64,000 nt of DNA from Parapontixanthobacter aurantiacus (GCF_009827635.1 NZ_WTYW01000006.1:32491-96490); one strand, 5' to 3'; counted from the first letter of the stretch, positions 54,877 through 63,655 are shown. The notes: generated by a model from the letters alone, not told the origin. A program made the numbers and translations.

Positions 54877-55296
54877 TTACGAAGGGCGCCGCTCGAACAG
54901 GCGAATGACGGCCATCCCGGCCAGCATTGCCAAGACGAAGATCGCGGCGGAGGCGGGCTCGATGACGAGCGCCGCGATGCCCGGTCCGGGACACAGGCCC
55001 GCGACACCCCACCCGATGCCGAACAGGGCGGCTCCGCCGATGAGGCGCGGGGTCAGGTCCGCTTTCGATGGCAGGTGAAACTCGCTTTCCACGAGCGGTC
55101 GAGCGATGCGCCCCGCGATCCGCCATGCGATTGCCATGACGATGACGGCCCCGCCCATCACGAAGGCGAGCGTCGGGTCCCAGTCGCCGAAGATGTCGAG
55201 GAAGCCCCTCACGCGGAGGGGGTTCGTCATTCCGCCAAGGGCCAGACCCGCTCCGAACAGCGTTCCGGAAAGGAGCGAGACAAGAGCGGTCCTCAT
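54877..55296 (-). CDS. YeeE/YedE-family half-transporter (DUF6691-like)
   Basis: 139-residue membrane protein with four helices. G-L-A-L-G-G-M-T-N-P and G-V-A-G-L-C-P-G-P are conserved in the second half of YeeE/YedE sulphur transporters. Its start overlaps the preceding YeeE/YedE gene by four bases, so the two halves are made together and likely form one thiosulphate/sulphur-compound channel. Confidence 0.88.
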   Translation of the reverse strand: MRTALVSLLSGTLFGAGLALGGMTNPLRVRGFLDIFGDWDPTLAFVMGGAVIVMAIAWRIAGRIARPLVESEFHLPSKADLTPRLIGGAALFGIGWGVAGLCPGPGIAALVIEPASAAIFVLAMLAGMAVIRLFERRPS

Positions 55297-55742
55297 CGCA
55301 GGACTTCCAGTCCCAGCGCGTTCATGACGGCGACGGTCGCGATGCCCGCCACCATGAAGGTCGCCGTCGCGACGAGCGAGCGCGCCGACAGGCGACTGAC
55401 GCCGCAAACGCCGTGCCCGCTGGTGCAGCCGCTGCCAAGGCGCGTGCCGATGCCCACCAGCAGTCCGGCTATCGCGAGGACGAGCGGATCGGCGAAGCTC
55501 GCCTCGATCCCGCCGGACAGCAGTGCGACGATGAGTGCGCCTAGCGGCAGGCCGAGAACGAACATCCACGCGCCACTGCGCGTGATGCCGCTGCCACCGA
55601 GACCGACCGCTTTCGCGGCAAGACCCGACACACCCGCAATGCGCCCCAGTGCGAGCAGCATCACGGCGGCGGCCAGACCGATCAGGACGCCGCCGACGAG
55701 ACCCGCGAGGGGCGCCGCTTCAGGAAATCCGGGCAAGGTCAC
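55293..55742 (-). CDS. YeeE/YedE-family half-transporter
   Basis: 149-residue membrane protein with four or five helices, ending in the signature [12 protein letters not shown] with conserved cysteines that handle sulphur compounds. It starts eight bases after the TetR-family gene and is probably in one operon tetR-yedE-yedE'. Import of thiosulphate or similar is known for relatives; the role here is inferred. Confidence 0.9.
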   Translation of the reverse strand: MTLPGFPEAAPLAGLVGGVLIGLAAAVMLLALGRIAGVSGLAAKAVGLGGSGITRSGAWMFVLGLPLGALIVALLSGGIEASFADPLVLAIAGLLVGIGTRLGSGCTSGHGVCGVSRLSARSLVATATFMVAGIATVAVMNALGLEVLR

Positions 55743-55749
55743 GAGGCGG

Positions 55750-56388
55750 TCAAACCGCGCCGCCGTCGCCGCTGGAGACAGGTCTCAGCCCTCGTTCGAG
55801 GAGCCGGTTGGCACGCGCTGCAAGAACTCCGGCGTCCGGATCGTTCTCCGTCGCCCAGATCGCGTAACGCAGGCCGAGAAACACGTTCATGCCCATGACT
55901 GCCCAAGCCTCCGTCTCGCCGATATCGTCTCGCATCTCGCCAGCCTCGGCAGCTTTCCCCAGTCGGCCGGCAATCCGGTCCGCGATCGATTCGTAATGAC
56001 CGCGATAGCTGTCCGGGGCGACGAATTCCGCCTCGTCGATGATGCGATAGACTTCCTTGTGCTTGCCTGCAAATTCGAGGAACGCCTGCAAGGCCGCCCG
56101 TTCGGTCGACCAGGCATCCATGTCGTTGGTGATCGAATGGCGCGCGGCCTGTTTGACGGCTTCGCTCATGTCGGAGACGAGAGCACGGAAGATCGCATCC
56201 TTGCTCGGATAATAGGTGTAGAACGTGCCGAGCGCTACCTTTGCGCGCCGCGTGATTGCGCTGATCGAGGCATCGTGAAAGCCGTTCTCTCCGAATTCCT
56301 CGCGTGCAGCATCCAGCAGTTTGCGCAGCGTCTTGCGACCGCGTTCGGTGCGCGGCACGTTCGCCTCGGCAGTTTGCGTCTCGTCCAT
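55750..56388 (-). CDS. TetR-family regulator
   Basis: 212-residue single-domain TetR protein. The helix-turn-helix is around residues 35-60 (S-I-S-A-I-T-R-R-A-K-V-A-L-G-T-F-Y). It is divergent from the TonB-receptor gene and lies upstream of two YeeE/YedE genes. The 23-bp palindrome at 56467-56489 in the shared promoter region is the likely operator, so it should control the receptor and its own operon. The ATG at 56388 is chosen over 56448. Confidence 0.87.
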   Translation of the reverse strand: MDETQTAEANVPRTERGRKTLRKLLDAAREEFGENGFHDASISAITRRAKVALGTFYTYYPSKDAIFRALVSDMSEAVKQAARHSITNDMDAWSTERAALQAFLEFAGKHKEVYRIIDEAEFVAPDSYRGHYESIADRIAGRLGKAAEAGEMRDDIGETEAWAVMGMNVFLGLRYAIWATENDPDAGVLAARANRLLERGLRPVSSGDGGAV

Positions 56389-56466
56389 CCGCCCATCCCT
56401 TCGGCATATCGCCAACCCGATTGCGGCCCTGTGATAAAGCCGCAACACCCCAATGCAAGCTTTAAC

Positions 56467-56489
56467 TTGAAAGTCGGTTCAACTTTCAA
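56467..56489. promoter_or_regulatory. palindromic operator between tetR and TonB receptor
   Basis: TTGAAAGT (56467-56474), seven-base spacer, ACTTTCAA (56482-56489): a perfect 8+8 inverted repeat, 30 bases before the receptor start and 79 bases from the TetR start. It is the size and symmetry of a TetR-family binding site. Confidence 0.75.
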
Positions 56490-56519
56490 TAATGGTGGCT
56501 CTATTGGTTTGGGAGAGAC

Positions 56520-58859
56520 ATGATGGGTAGAATATCGAACCGCGCTGTCGGCGCGCTTTTGGCTGGTGCAGCAAGCTTCGCCTGGTTGGCGGCCCCTGCT
56601 TCGGCACAGATCGTCGCCAACGAGCCGATCGACGATGCCGGGGAGGCAGCAGAAGATACGGCGGCAGAAGACAGCGTCATCGTCGTAACTGCGCGGCGCC
56701 GGGAAGAGCGACTGGTCGATGTTCCCATCGCAGTCACGGCCATCAGCGGCGAGGCCTTGGAACGCAGCGGCACCCTGGAACTGACCGAAATTGCCGAGGT
56801 CGTGCCGAACCTGACGCTGGAAGTCAGCCGCGGCACCAATACGACGCTGACCGCCTTCATTCGGGGCGTGGGGCAGCAGGATCCGGTCGCCGGCTTCGAG
56901 GCGGGCGTCGGTCTGTATGTGGACGATGTCTATCTCAATCGCCCTCAGGCCGCCGTCCTCGACGTCTATGATGTGGAGCGGATCGAAGTGCTGCGCGGGC
57001 CGCAGGGGACGCTTTACGGTCGGAATACGATCGGCGGCGCGATCAAATACGTGACGGCGCGCCTGCCTTACGAAACCGAAGTGAAGGTTCGCGGAACCTA
57101 CGGCTCCTACGACCAAGCCGACCTCATCGTCAGCGCGTCCACGCCGATCTCCGACAATCTGCGCATCGGCGCCAGCGGTGCGCGGCTGTCGCGCGGCGGC
57201 TTCGGCGACAATCTCGTTCAGGAAGGCGTAGAGAACTACAACAAGGATGTCTGGGCGGCGCGCGGAACGCTTGAATTCGAAAGCGGTCCCTTCTTCGCGC
57301 GACTGTCGGGCGATTACGTCAAGGATAACTCCGATCCTCGGCAGGGTTCACGCCTGCTGGTCGGCCAGTTCAGCGGAGCCCCTCTGCTCGACGATCCCTA
57401 CGACACGCGTGCCGGGCTCAACGTGATCGAGCAGGAAGTCGAAGCCTATGGCGGGGCGTTCAACCTGTCCTACGAAGTCAGCGACACGCTGACGCTCAAG
57501 TCGATCACCGGCTATCGCGAGGACCGCTCGACCACGCCGATCGATTTCGACAGCCTGCCTGCCGCCGACCTCGACGTTCCCGCGATCTACGAGAATGACC
57601 AGTTGAGCCAGGAATTCCAGCTCCTATACGAAGGCGATCGCCTGTCGGGCGTGCTGGGCGCCTATTACCTCGACGCGAATGCCTTTACCGCCTTCGACGT
57701 CGCACTCTTCACGACCGGCGCGTTGCTCGGCCTGCCGGGCCTCAACGCCCAGACCTTCGGCGACGTAAACACCGAAACTTGGTCCGTCTTCGGCGACTTC
57801 ACCTACGATCTGACGGATCAGCTGAGCATTTCGGTCGGCGGACGATATACCAACGACAAACGTTCGAGCCGCGTGCTGCGGACAACGTTCGTCGGCGGAT
57901 TCTCGGACATTTTCGACGGCGAAGGCGTGCCGATTGCCGTCACCTCCGATTTCGACGGCAGCGAGACCTTCAAGGAGTTCACTCCGCGAGCCTCGATCAG
58001 CTTCCAGCCGACGCCTGATCACAACCTCTATTTCACCTATTCCAAGGGGTTCAAGGGCGGCGGTTTCGACCCGCGCGGTCAGACGACCGCCGCTCCCGAT
58101 CTCGACGGCGACGGCGACATCGACGATGCCGACCGCTTCGAATTCCTGCGGTTTGCCCCGGAAACGGTCGACAGTTTCGAACTCGGCTACAAGGCGTCGC
58201 TGCTTGACAACCGGCTCACCCTCGCGCTTGCCGGGTTCCTCGGCAAATATGACGACGTGCAGATCCCCGGTTCGATCGGCTTCGATTCCGATAATGACGG
58301 GGTGAATGACAGCTTCATCGGCGTGACCACCAACGCTGCCGATGCCGATGTGAACGGGATCGAATTCGAGGGCAACGCGCTGGTTGGCCGCGACTTTGCC
58401 GGAGCTGGCAGCCGCTTCAACGTCAACTGGTCGCTCGGCGTTCTCGATGCGCAGTTCAACAGCTTCATCGACGTGTTCGGCGAGGAAGTAGCGGATCAGC
58501 GCGTGTTCCAGAACACGCCCGACGTCACCGCGCATATGGGCTTCGATCTCGGCATCGCGATGGCGGGCGGGATCGTCGATTTCCTCGGTTCGGCAAGCCT
58601 GCGCTCCGACGCGAGCCAGTTCGAGATCCCCGGACCGCTCGATCAGGACGGCTATGTGCTGGTGGATGCGAGCATCGTCTACACCGCCGATAGCGAGCGC
58701 TTCTCCATCGGACTGCACGGCAAGAACCTGTTCGACAAGCGCTACATCGTATCGGGCTATGACTTCGTCACTGGAACGGTGCTGGGGCTCGAAGGAAATC
58801 TTACCGGCTTCTATGGCGATCCACGGCGCATTTTCGTGACCGCCGAAGTGAATTTCTGA
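56520..58859 (+). CDS. TonB-dependent receptor
   Basis: 779-residue outer-membrane receptor. Signal peptide at residues 1-30 (A-S-A-Q), a TonB-box-like V-I-V-V-T-A-R-R-R near residue 60, the plug domain (about 70-175: R-G-P-Q-G-T-L-Y-G-R-N) and a 22-strand-type barrel ending in the classical aromatic C-terminus (V-T-A-E-V-N-F). It belongs to the large Iroko/CirA-type group abundant in sphingomonads. The start ATG 56520 follows GGGAGAG. Ligand unknown. Confidence 0.93.
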   Translation: MMGRISNRAVGALLAGAASFAWLAAPASAQIVANEPIDDAGEAAEDTAAEDSVIVVTARRREERLVDVPIAVTAISGEALERSGTLELTEIAEVVPNLTLEVSRGTNTTLTAFIRGVGQQDPVAGFEAGVGLYVDDVYLNRPQAAVLDVYDVERIEVLRGPQGTLYGRNTIGGAIKYVTARLPYETEVKVRGTYGSYDQADLIVSASTPISDNLRIGASGARLSRGGFGDNLVQEGVENYNKDVWAARGTLEFESGPFFARLSGDYVKDNSDPRQGSRLLVGQFSGAPLLDDPYDTRAGLNVIEQEVEAYGGAFNLSYEVSDTLTLKSITGYREDRSTTPIDFDSLPAADLDVPAIYENDQLSQEFQLLYEGDRLSGVLGAYYLDANAFTAFDVALFTTGALLGLPGLNAQTFGDVNTETWSVFGDFTYDLTDQLSISVGGRYTNDKRSSRVLRTTFVGGFSDIFDGEGVPIAVTSDFDGSETFKEFTPRASISFQPTPDHNLYFTYSKGFKGGGFDPRGQTTAAPDLDGDGDIDDADRFEFLRFAPETVDSFELGYKASLLDNRLTLALAGFLGKYDDVQIPGSIGFDSDNDGVNDSFIGVTTNAADADVNGIEFEGNALVGRDFAGAGSRFNVNWSLGVLDAQFNSFIDVFGEEVADQRVFQNTPDVTAHMGFDLGIAMAGGIVDFLGSASLRSDASQFEIPGPLDQDGYVLVDASIVYTADSERFSIGLHGKNLFDKRYIVSGYDFVTGTVLGLEGNLTGFYGDPRRIFVTAEVNF

Positions 58860-58974
58860 AGTCTGGAAACAAGGCGGGCGGGGGCGGGCGCGCCCGCCCG
58901 TTATCAACATGTGCAAGCGGCAGATTCGTGCCGTTTTCACGGCAAACGTAAGTATGCGTTAACTATATCGGCAT

Positions 58975-61332
58975 ATGGCATCCTTCGAGATGCCTGCGAC
59001 AGCGACCAGAATTGCGGCTTGGCGCAAATGGGTGACCACGGAGCGGGTCGCCCATGCCTGCGTCGCGCTCGTGCTGGCCGCCATCATCGCTGCCTCGACG
59101 ATCCTGCGGCCCCTCGACATGGGAATATGGTCATTTCAAGCCCGTTTGTTCGACAAGCCGGCGAGCGGCGAGATCGGGCTGCTCAATATCGATTACAAGC
59201 TGATCGACGGGAAGGCGGTCATCGATAACAGCGAACTGGCCGATGCGCTGGCAAGGTTGCGCGAAAGCGACGTGAGCGAAATCTATCTCGACGTTCCTCT
59301 CTATCGAAGTTCCTCTCCTGAGATCGACCAAAGCCTTCGCAAAGAATTGCGTGCGCTTGGCGAGCGTGTCACACTTAGCCAGACGATCGTGCCGCAGACC
59401 AAGTCGCAATCGCTCAATATCACGAGCGATGCCTTCTTCAGCGAAGGCATGAAGGTCGTCAGCAACGACATCTTCATCGATTTTCTGGGCTTCTCATGGG
59501 AAGCAGGACCGTTCCAAAAACGGCAGGACGAGGCCTACACCTCCTTGGCGCACAGTCTCGCGGAAAATGTCGGATCCTCGCAGATCATCTATATCGATTA
59601 CGGCACGTCAATCGAAACCATCCCGGCCGCGCGCCTGCAGACATATCTTTCCGGACAGGCGAACGACTTCACGACTGCAGCACCTGCCAAGGTTGTCGTC
59701 GGGCTGGCCGCTTCCGATGTCGCACAGGTCAAACTGGCCGACGGAAGCGGGGGCTACGTATCTCCGTCGGTGATTCACATCCTTGCAGCGGAGACGGCAT
59801 TGTATGGGGGAGGGAGGCCTTTATTTTGGTACAGCCTGCTTTTGCCCTTCGCCATAGCGCTCCTGATAATTGTAGTGGTTCCGAAAACGGCGCGGCTACG
59901 GCGCATTGGCTATGCGTCGTGGGTCACAGCCATTCTGGTTGTTCTTGTCGTTTTAGCGGCCACCGGAACGCGCTCTCTTTTGACCATCCCTATCAGTGCA
60001 GGTGTTTTTTACGCCGTTCTTCGCGGAACCATCCATTATAAAAAACGCCATCTTCTCATTGAGCCGCGCAGTGGCCTGCCGAACTTCGTCGCGTTGCAAC
60101 GGGATCTGCGCGATGCGGACGATCTGGACGAGCGGACCGTAGTGGTCGCGAAAATCGCCCGGCTCGAGGCCGTATCGGCGTTGCTCTCTGCTCGGGACCA
60201 GGGGGAATATTTGAGGCTGATCGCCGCGCGCTTGACGCTCGGTGCGCGGGAAATGCGGGTTTATTTCGACGGCGCAAAGCACCTCGCCTTTTGCGTCAAG
60301 ACAGACAACTACCCTCATCTCCAGTCCCATCTCGAAGGTCTGAGGGCGGTGAGCAGTCAGTCCGTCACGGTGTCTGGCCAACCGTACGACGTTTCGCTGA
60401 CGCTTGGCGCCGACGACAGTCCCGGTCTGTCCATCGCGAAGAAACTGAGCCAGGCCATTGCTGCCGCAGAGCGCGCGCGTGAAGCTTACGATCCCGTGCA
60501 TATTTCGGGCCACGAACCGGAACGGTCCAGCCAGTGGGATTACTCCCTGCAGGCGCGGCTCGAAGAGGCCCTGACCAATGACGACATCTCGATCAAGCTG
60601 CAACCGCAGATCGATCTCGCATCCGGTCAGATCGTCGGTGCCGAGGCGCTCGTGCGTTGGACCGACAGTTCGCGCGGCGAAATTCCCGCAGCACAGTTCA
60701 TCGCACAATGCGAGAGCGTGGGCCGGCTCGACGATTTGACGCAGCGAGTGATGGCTAAGAGCTTCGAAGCGGCTATCCTGTGCGAGCGGAATGGCTTTTC
60801 TCCGTCGATCTCGATCAACGTCTCCTCGATCCAGCTGGTCGATCGCCGCATCGTTGCCATGATTCACCGCGAGCTCGAGCGGTCCAGTGTCGACCCGGCC
60901 AAGATCACGATAGAGATTACCGAAACAGCGCGTATCGACGACCTCGCCATGGCTCGCCGTGTCTGCGAGGAAATCCGCGCGCTGGGCATGGCGGTCTCGA
61001 TCGACGATTTCGGCGTCGGCAGCGCCAATCTGGAAGTGTTGTCGGAACTGCCATTCAGCGAATTGAAGCTCGATCGCATCTTCGTGCAGAAGATGGCATC
61101 CTGCCCGAAAGCGCGCGCGATCATCGTCAGCATGGTTCATCTCGCGAAGGACATGTCACTTATCTGCGTGGCCGAAGGGGTCGAGGACAAGGCGACCTAT
61201 GCTAGCCTGAAGGAAATCGGCTGCGACCGAGCGCAGGGATATCTGATGGCAAAGCCTATGCCGGTCCGCGCATTTCTCGAACTCGTGCGAAAGCAGCGCT
61301 CTAGCGCAGACGTGGATAGGTTCTACGGTTAA
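58975..61332 (+). CDS. CHASE2-degenerate GGDEF-EAL phosphodiesterase
   Basis: 785 residues. One N-terminal helix, a CHASE2 periplasmic sensor (about 50-280), three helices (about 285-350), a degenerate diguanylate-cyclase-like domain (about 365-505, without GGDEF motif), and a C-terminal EAL domain (about 525-770). The EAL motifs are intact: A-E-A-L-V-R-W, N-V-S-S, I-T-E, I-D-D-F-G, K-L-D, A-E-G-V-E-D and Q-G-Y. Thus it should degrade cyclic-di-GMP to pGpG in response to an extracytoplasmic signal. It could link to the PilZ protein downstream and to exopolysaccharide control. Confidence 0.9.
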   Translation: MASFEMPATATRIAAWRKWVTTERVAHACVALVLAAIIAASTILRPLDMGIWSFQARLFDKPASGEIGLLNIDYKLIDGKAVIDNSELADALARLRESDVSEIYLDVPLYRSSSPEIDQSLRKELRALGERVTLSQTIVPQTKSQSLNITSDAFFSEGMKVVSNDIFIDFLGFSWEAGPFQKRQDEAYTSLAHSLAENVGSSQIIYIDYGTSIETIPAARLQTYLSGQANDFTTAAPAKVVVGLAASDVAQVKLADGSGGYVSPSVIHILAAETALYGGGRPLFWYSLLLPFAIALLIIVVVPKTARLRRIGYASWVTAILVVLVVLAATGTRSLLTIPISAGVFYAVLRGTIHYKKRHLLIEPRSGLPNFVALQRDLRDADDLDERTVVVAKIARLEAVSALLSARDQGEYLRLIAARLTLGAREMRVYFDGAKHLAFCVKTDNYPHLQSHLEGLRAVSSQSVTVSGQPYDVSLTLGADDSPGLSIAKKLSQAIAAAERAREAYDPVHISGHEPERSSQWDYSLQARLEEALTNDDISIKLQPQIDLASGQIVGAEALVRWTDSSRGEIPAAQFIAQCESVGRLDDLTQRVMAKSFEAAILCERNGFSPSISINVSSIQLVDRRIVAMIHRELERSSVDPAKITIEITETARIDDLAMARRVCEEIRALGMAVSIDDFGVGSANLEVLSELPFSELKLDRIFVQKMASCPKARAIIVSMVHLAKDMSLICVAEGVEDKATYASLKEIGCDRAQGYLMAKPMPVRAFLELVRKQRSSADVDRFYG

Positions 61333-61393
61333 CCCTTTACAAACCATGACAATTAACGCATTGGTAACCCTGAGTTTAACAGGGAGACTCGCT

Positions 61394-61429
61394 ATGGCAT
61401 GGTCGATTTATGATTGGTTCTTCGGTTGA
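61394..61429 (+). CDS. 11-codon aromatic micro-ORF
   Basis: Encodes M-A-W-S-I-Y-D-W-F-F-G. A strong ribosome site AGGGAG lies seven bases before the ATG and a perfect terminator begins 22 bases after the stop, so the unit looks like a complete gene. Too short for any standard gene finder. Five of 11 residues are aromatic (two Trp, one Tyr, two Phe). It may be a membrane-active peptide, a leader or a small regulator; no homologue is known to me. Confidence 0.45.
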   Translation: MAWSIYDWFFG

Positions 61430-61450
61430 TCCGAAGCCGAATTTGGATTG

Positions 61451-61477
61451 AAAAGGCCCCGTGAGGGGCCTTTTTTT
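61451..61477 (+). terminator. Rho-independent terminator of micro-ORF
   Basis: GGCCCC/GGGGCC stem with a GTGA loop, preceded by four A and followed by seven T. It isolates the micro-ORF transcript from pcm downstream. Confidence 0.93.
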
Positions 61478-61561
61478 ATGGCCGACGAGGCGCGGCGGAC
61501 GGCTTCGAGATTTCGGGGTCGCGCGATTTTCAGCGAGTTTCCTCATTTATAGGAAGCATCG

Positions 61562-62083
61562 ATGGACGAGATGCAGCGCCGACGTGAAATGATGGTCCGC
61601 TGCCAGCTCGCTGACCGCGGTATCGACGACCCGGCCATTCTCGCAGCATTTCGCAACGTCCCGCGCCACCGATTCGTTTCCGAGGATCTTCGCGAAGATG
61701 CCTATGACGACGGTCCATTGCCGATCGGAGAAGGCCAGACGATTTCCCAGCCCTTCATCGTCGCACAAATGATCGCTGCAGCCCGTATCGGGCCAGGTTC
61801 TCACGTTCTCGAAATTGGTGCCGGCTCAGGTTACGCCGCCGCGATCCTCGCGCGTCTCGCAGCATCCGTCATCGCAATCGAACGGCATGAGGCGCTGGCG
61901 ACGGAAGCAAAGCGGCGCATCGATGCTCTCGGGCTGCGAAACTGCACTATGCTGGCGGGCGACGGCATGGCAGGCCGGCTCGCCGCAGCGCCGTTCGACG
62001 CGATCCTCGTTGCAGCACGCGACGCTGAGGTGCCCGAGCGTCAGAAGGATGTTGCGGATTTACAAATAGTAGAGGGGCGCTAA
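61562..62083 (+). pseudogene. pcm: truncated protein-L-isoaspartate O-methyltransferase
   Basis: The first about 160 residues follow the Pcm family closely: F-V-S-E-D, Q-T-I-S-Q-P-F-I-V-A, SAM motif L-E-I-G-A-G-S-G-Y-A-A, and P-F-D-A-I-L-V-A-A. Then the similarity stops; the last 10-15 residues (Q-K-D-V-A-D-L-Q-I-V-E-G-R) are unlike the family, and about 50 C-terminal residues (including the usual G-G-R-L-V-x-P-V-G strand) are missing. No remnant is seen downstream in any frame. Probably a deletion product and non-functional, although the SAM-binding half remains. Confidence 0.7.
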
Positions 62084-62177
62084 TTTTGACGATGCTGCAT
62101 TCGCGATTCTTGCAGCGACGGGCGTCTTATGTCGTCCTAATCCTCCTGAGGGGGCGCGGCCCACCGCGCCCCCTTTT
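62080..62177 (+). ncRNA. possible small RNA downstream of pcm fragment
   Basis: Hairpin GCTGCA/TGCAGC inside GACG/CGTC (62089-62127), then an unpaired T/C-rich stretch TCCTAATCCTCCT (about 62135-62147) that could pair with ribosome sites, then a 10-bp GC stem and T-run (62150-62177). The layout is sRNA-like, but no promoter is recognised. Confidence 0.3.
62150..62177 (+). terminator. Rho-independent terminator
   Basis: GGGGGCGCGG / CCGCGCCCCC perfect 10-bp stem with a CCCA loop and four T. No complete gene precedes it; it may end the pcm fragment transcript or the candidate sRNA. Confidence 0.8.
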
Positions 62178-62394
62178 CTTCCAATTCCTAGTTGCGCTCC
62201 GCGCTTTCCTACACGGCTGGCATCCGTCCATCGGGGCGCATGTCGTGAAAAGCGCCCTCTGGCATTTCCCATTCCCTGCGTGATGAACTATCGCTCACGC
62301 TACGGTGTGAATGTGGCCAAGAAGCAAAGCCGGACCTTCGACGGTCGAGACAGGTCTGCCGGCAAGCTTGTGGGGAAGAGACCTTCGCAACACT

Positions 62395-62470
62395 GGCGAG
62401 CAAACCGAAGTGCTATCGGTGCGGATCGTAGCAGGTCGAAGTGGTTATTTTAGAGCGTTAACCGATCTTT
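62395..62470 (+). repeat. degenerate repeat, copy 1
   Basis: TGGCGAGCAAACCGAAGTGC...GTGCGGATCG...GTCGAAGTGGTTAT. It matches copy 2 (62868-62940) with scattered substitutions over about 60 bases. In one frame it reads K-P-K-C-Y-R-C-G-S, a stop, then V-E-V-V-I-L. Confidence 0.5.
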
Positions 62471-62867
62471 GGCAAAACGCTGATTACAGGAGGTGCGTTG
62501 CGACGGTTCATCGCAACATCGTGGGCCGGCGTCTCTATTCTCCTGTTCTGCTGGCCCACACCCTCCCAAAAAAGAAAAGCCGCCGCAACCGGTGGGGGAC
62601 GACGGCTTGTCATTGAGCAAGGAAGGGGCTGCCACCTTGATATTGAACGACTACTGACTGTAGGGCGTTGGATTCTGCATCGAAACGATGTTCGCGAAGG
62701 CTCGGAAAAAGGGGCCGCCGCCATGTTTGATGGACAACGGCCGCTCATAGCCAAAGCCCTTGTAACCGACCCGCAATGAATTACGGCCCAAGGGCGTCAG
62801 CATTATAGTGTCAAATCGCCGTGCTAGGCAGTCGTAAGTTTGTCCAGTCTCAAATCAACACAATGAG

Positions 62868-62940
62868 CTGGCGCGAAAAGCGAAATGCTGTCGCTGCGGA
62901 TCGCGTGAAATTGAAGTGGTTATTGTGGTGCTAGTTTGCA
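62868..62940 (+). repeat. degenerate repeat, copy 2
   Basis: TGGCGCGAAAAGCGAAATGC...CTGCGGATCGCG...TTGAAGTGGTTAT, similar to copy 1. The same frame reads K-A-K-C-C-R-C-G-S-R-E-I-E-V-V-I without a stop in that piece. Confidence 0.5.
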
Positions 62941-62945
62941 AAAGA

Positions 62946-63296
62946 TCAAACTATACGACGCTTCGTAACCGGGCGTCCGGGTAGCGCATAACTCCCTGTG
63001 ATCCGCGTGCGAAACTCTTCGGGATTAATGGGATAGGTGAAGCGCAGACCGAACAGGCGACCATCGGACCAAACGATCTCCGCAGCGATCGGTTCGCTCT
63101 CCCGAATGCGGACCTCGACCACCATGTCAGGCGGGAGGTCGAGAATGCCCTTTCCCTTCAGCCCGGTCGCAGAGATGTCCTTGATCCGGAACGAACGCCA
63201 CTCATCGTCCAGCTTGAGCAACCCCGTCAGAAGGATTTGGGAGCGTCCGCGGTCGTGAAACAACGCGCTGAAGGTTTTGCCAAAAATCGGAACCAT
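62946..63296 (-). CDS. PilZ-domain protein
   Basis: 116-residue protein that is almost wholly a PilZ domain. The cyclic-di-GMP-binding pattern is partly recognisable: D-I-S-A-T-G-L near residue 40 (the D/N-x-S-x-x-G motif) and a short basic start, but the R-x-x-x-R motif is unclear. It may bind c-di-GMP and act on a partner by contact. The nearby EAL phosphodiesterase fits this theme. It is preceded by no close gene. Confidence 0.72.
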   Translation of the reverse strand: MVPIFGKTFSALFHDRGRSQILLTGLLKLDDEWRSFRIKDISATGLKGKGILDLPPDMVVEVRIRESEPIAAEIVWSDGRLFGLRFTYPINPEEFRTRITGSYALPGRPVTKRRIV

Positions 63297-63655
63297 AGGT
63301 CTGAGCTAGGACCTCGCCCATTACCAAGCGGTTAAGCTGCTAAAACTGCTTTTCCCCAGTAAAATTGTATACTTATACTACGTTAAAAAGGATACTGCAC
63401 GCTTGTTAACTGAAAGGTTACACCGTTTCTCGTAAGACTGGCAGCGAGCCAACTACCCCCCGTTAAATGGCTTCGTGGGCCGGCGATGCGCACCCCGCCG
63501 GCCCACGCTTTGCCTGCTCGCGGCCTGATCGCAAAACTTGCCGTGCGTTTCTAAGAATATCGTGTTGAACGACACTTTTGGCGCCTTATGCCTATCAGCA
63601 GTGGCGAGCTTTACGAACTGAGACGCTAGGGCCGTCACCTCGGTGCGGCTGAGGC
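63297..63655. other. gene-free stretch with strong hairpin
   Basis: Mostly non-coding. Contains an AT-rich start, a C-run (about 63455-63463) and a 12-bp perfect inverted repeat CGTGGGCCGGCG / CGCCGGCCCACG (63474-63507, ten-base loop) not followed by a T-run. A 77-codon minus-strand ORF spans the region (63453-63686) without support. Confidence 0.4.

Larger units (their letters stand above)
62178..62945. other. gene-poor scar with degenerate repeats
   Basis: About 770 bases with no supportable gene. Short ORFs overlap on both strands without ribosome sites. It contains two diverged repeats (62395-62470 and 62868-62940) whose forward translations read like K-C-[YC]-R-C-G-S...V-E-V-V-I, probably relics of a small zinc-ribbon-type gene. 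No insertion element is recognised. Confidence 0.5.

Noticed and set aside
61394..61477. A tryptophan attenuator reading of the micro-ORF
   Set aside because: No aromatic biosynthesis or uptake gene follows; pcm starts 85 bases after the terminator and no alternative antiterminator helix was seen.
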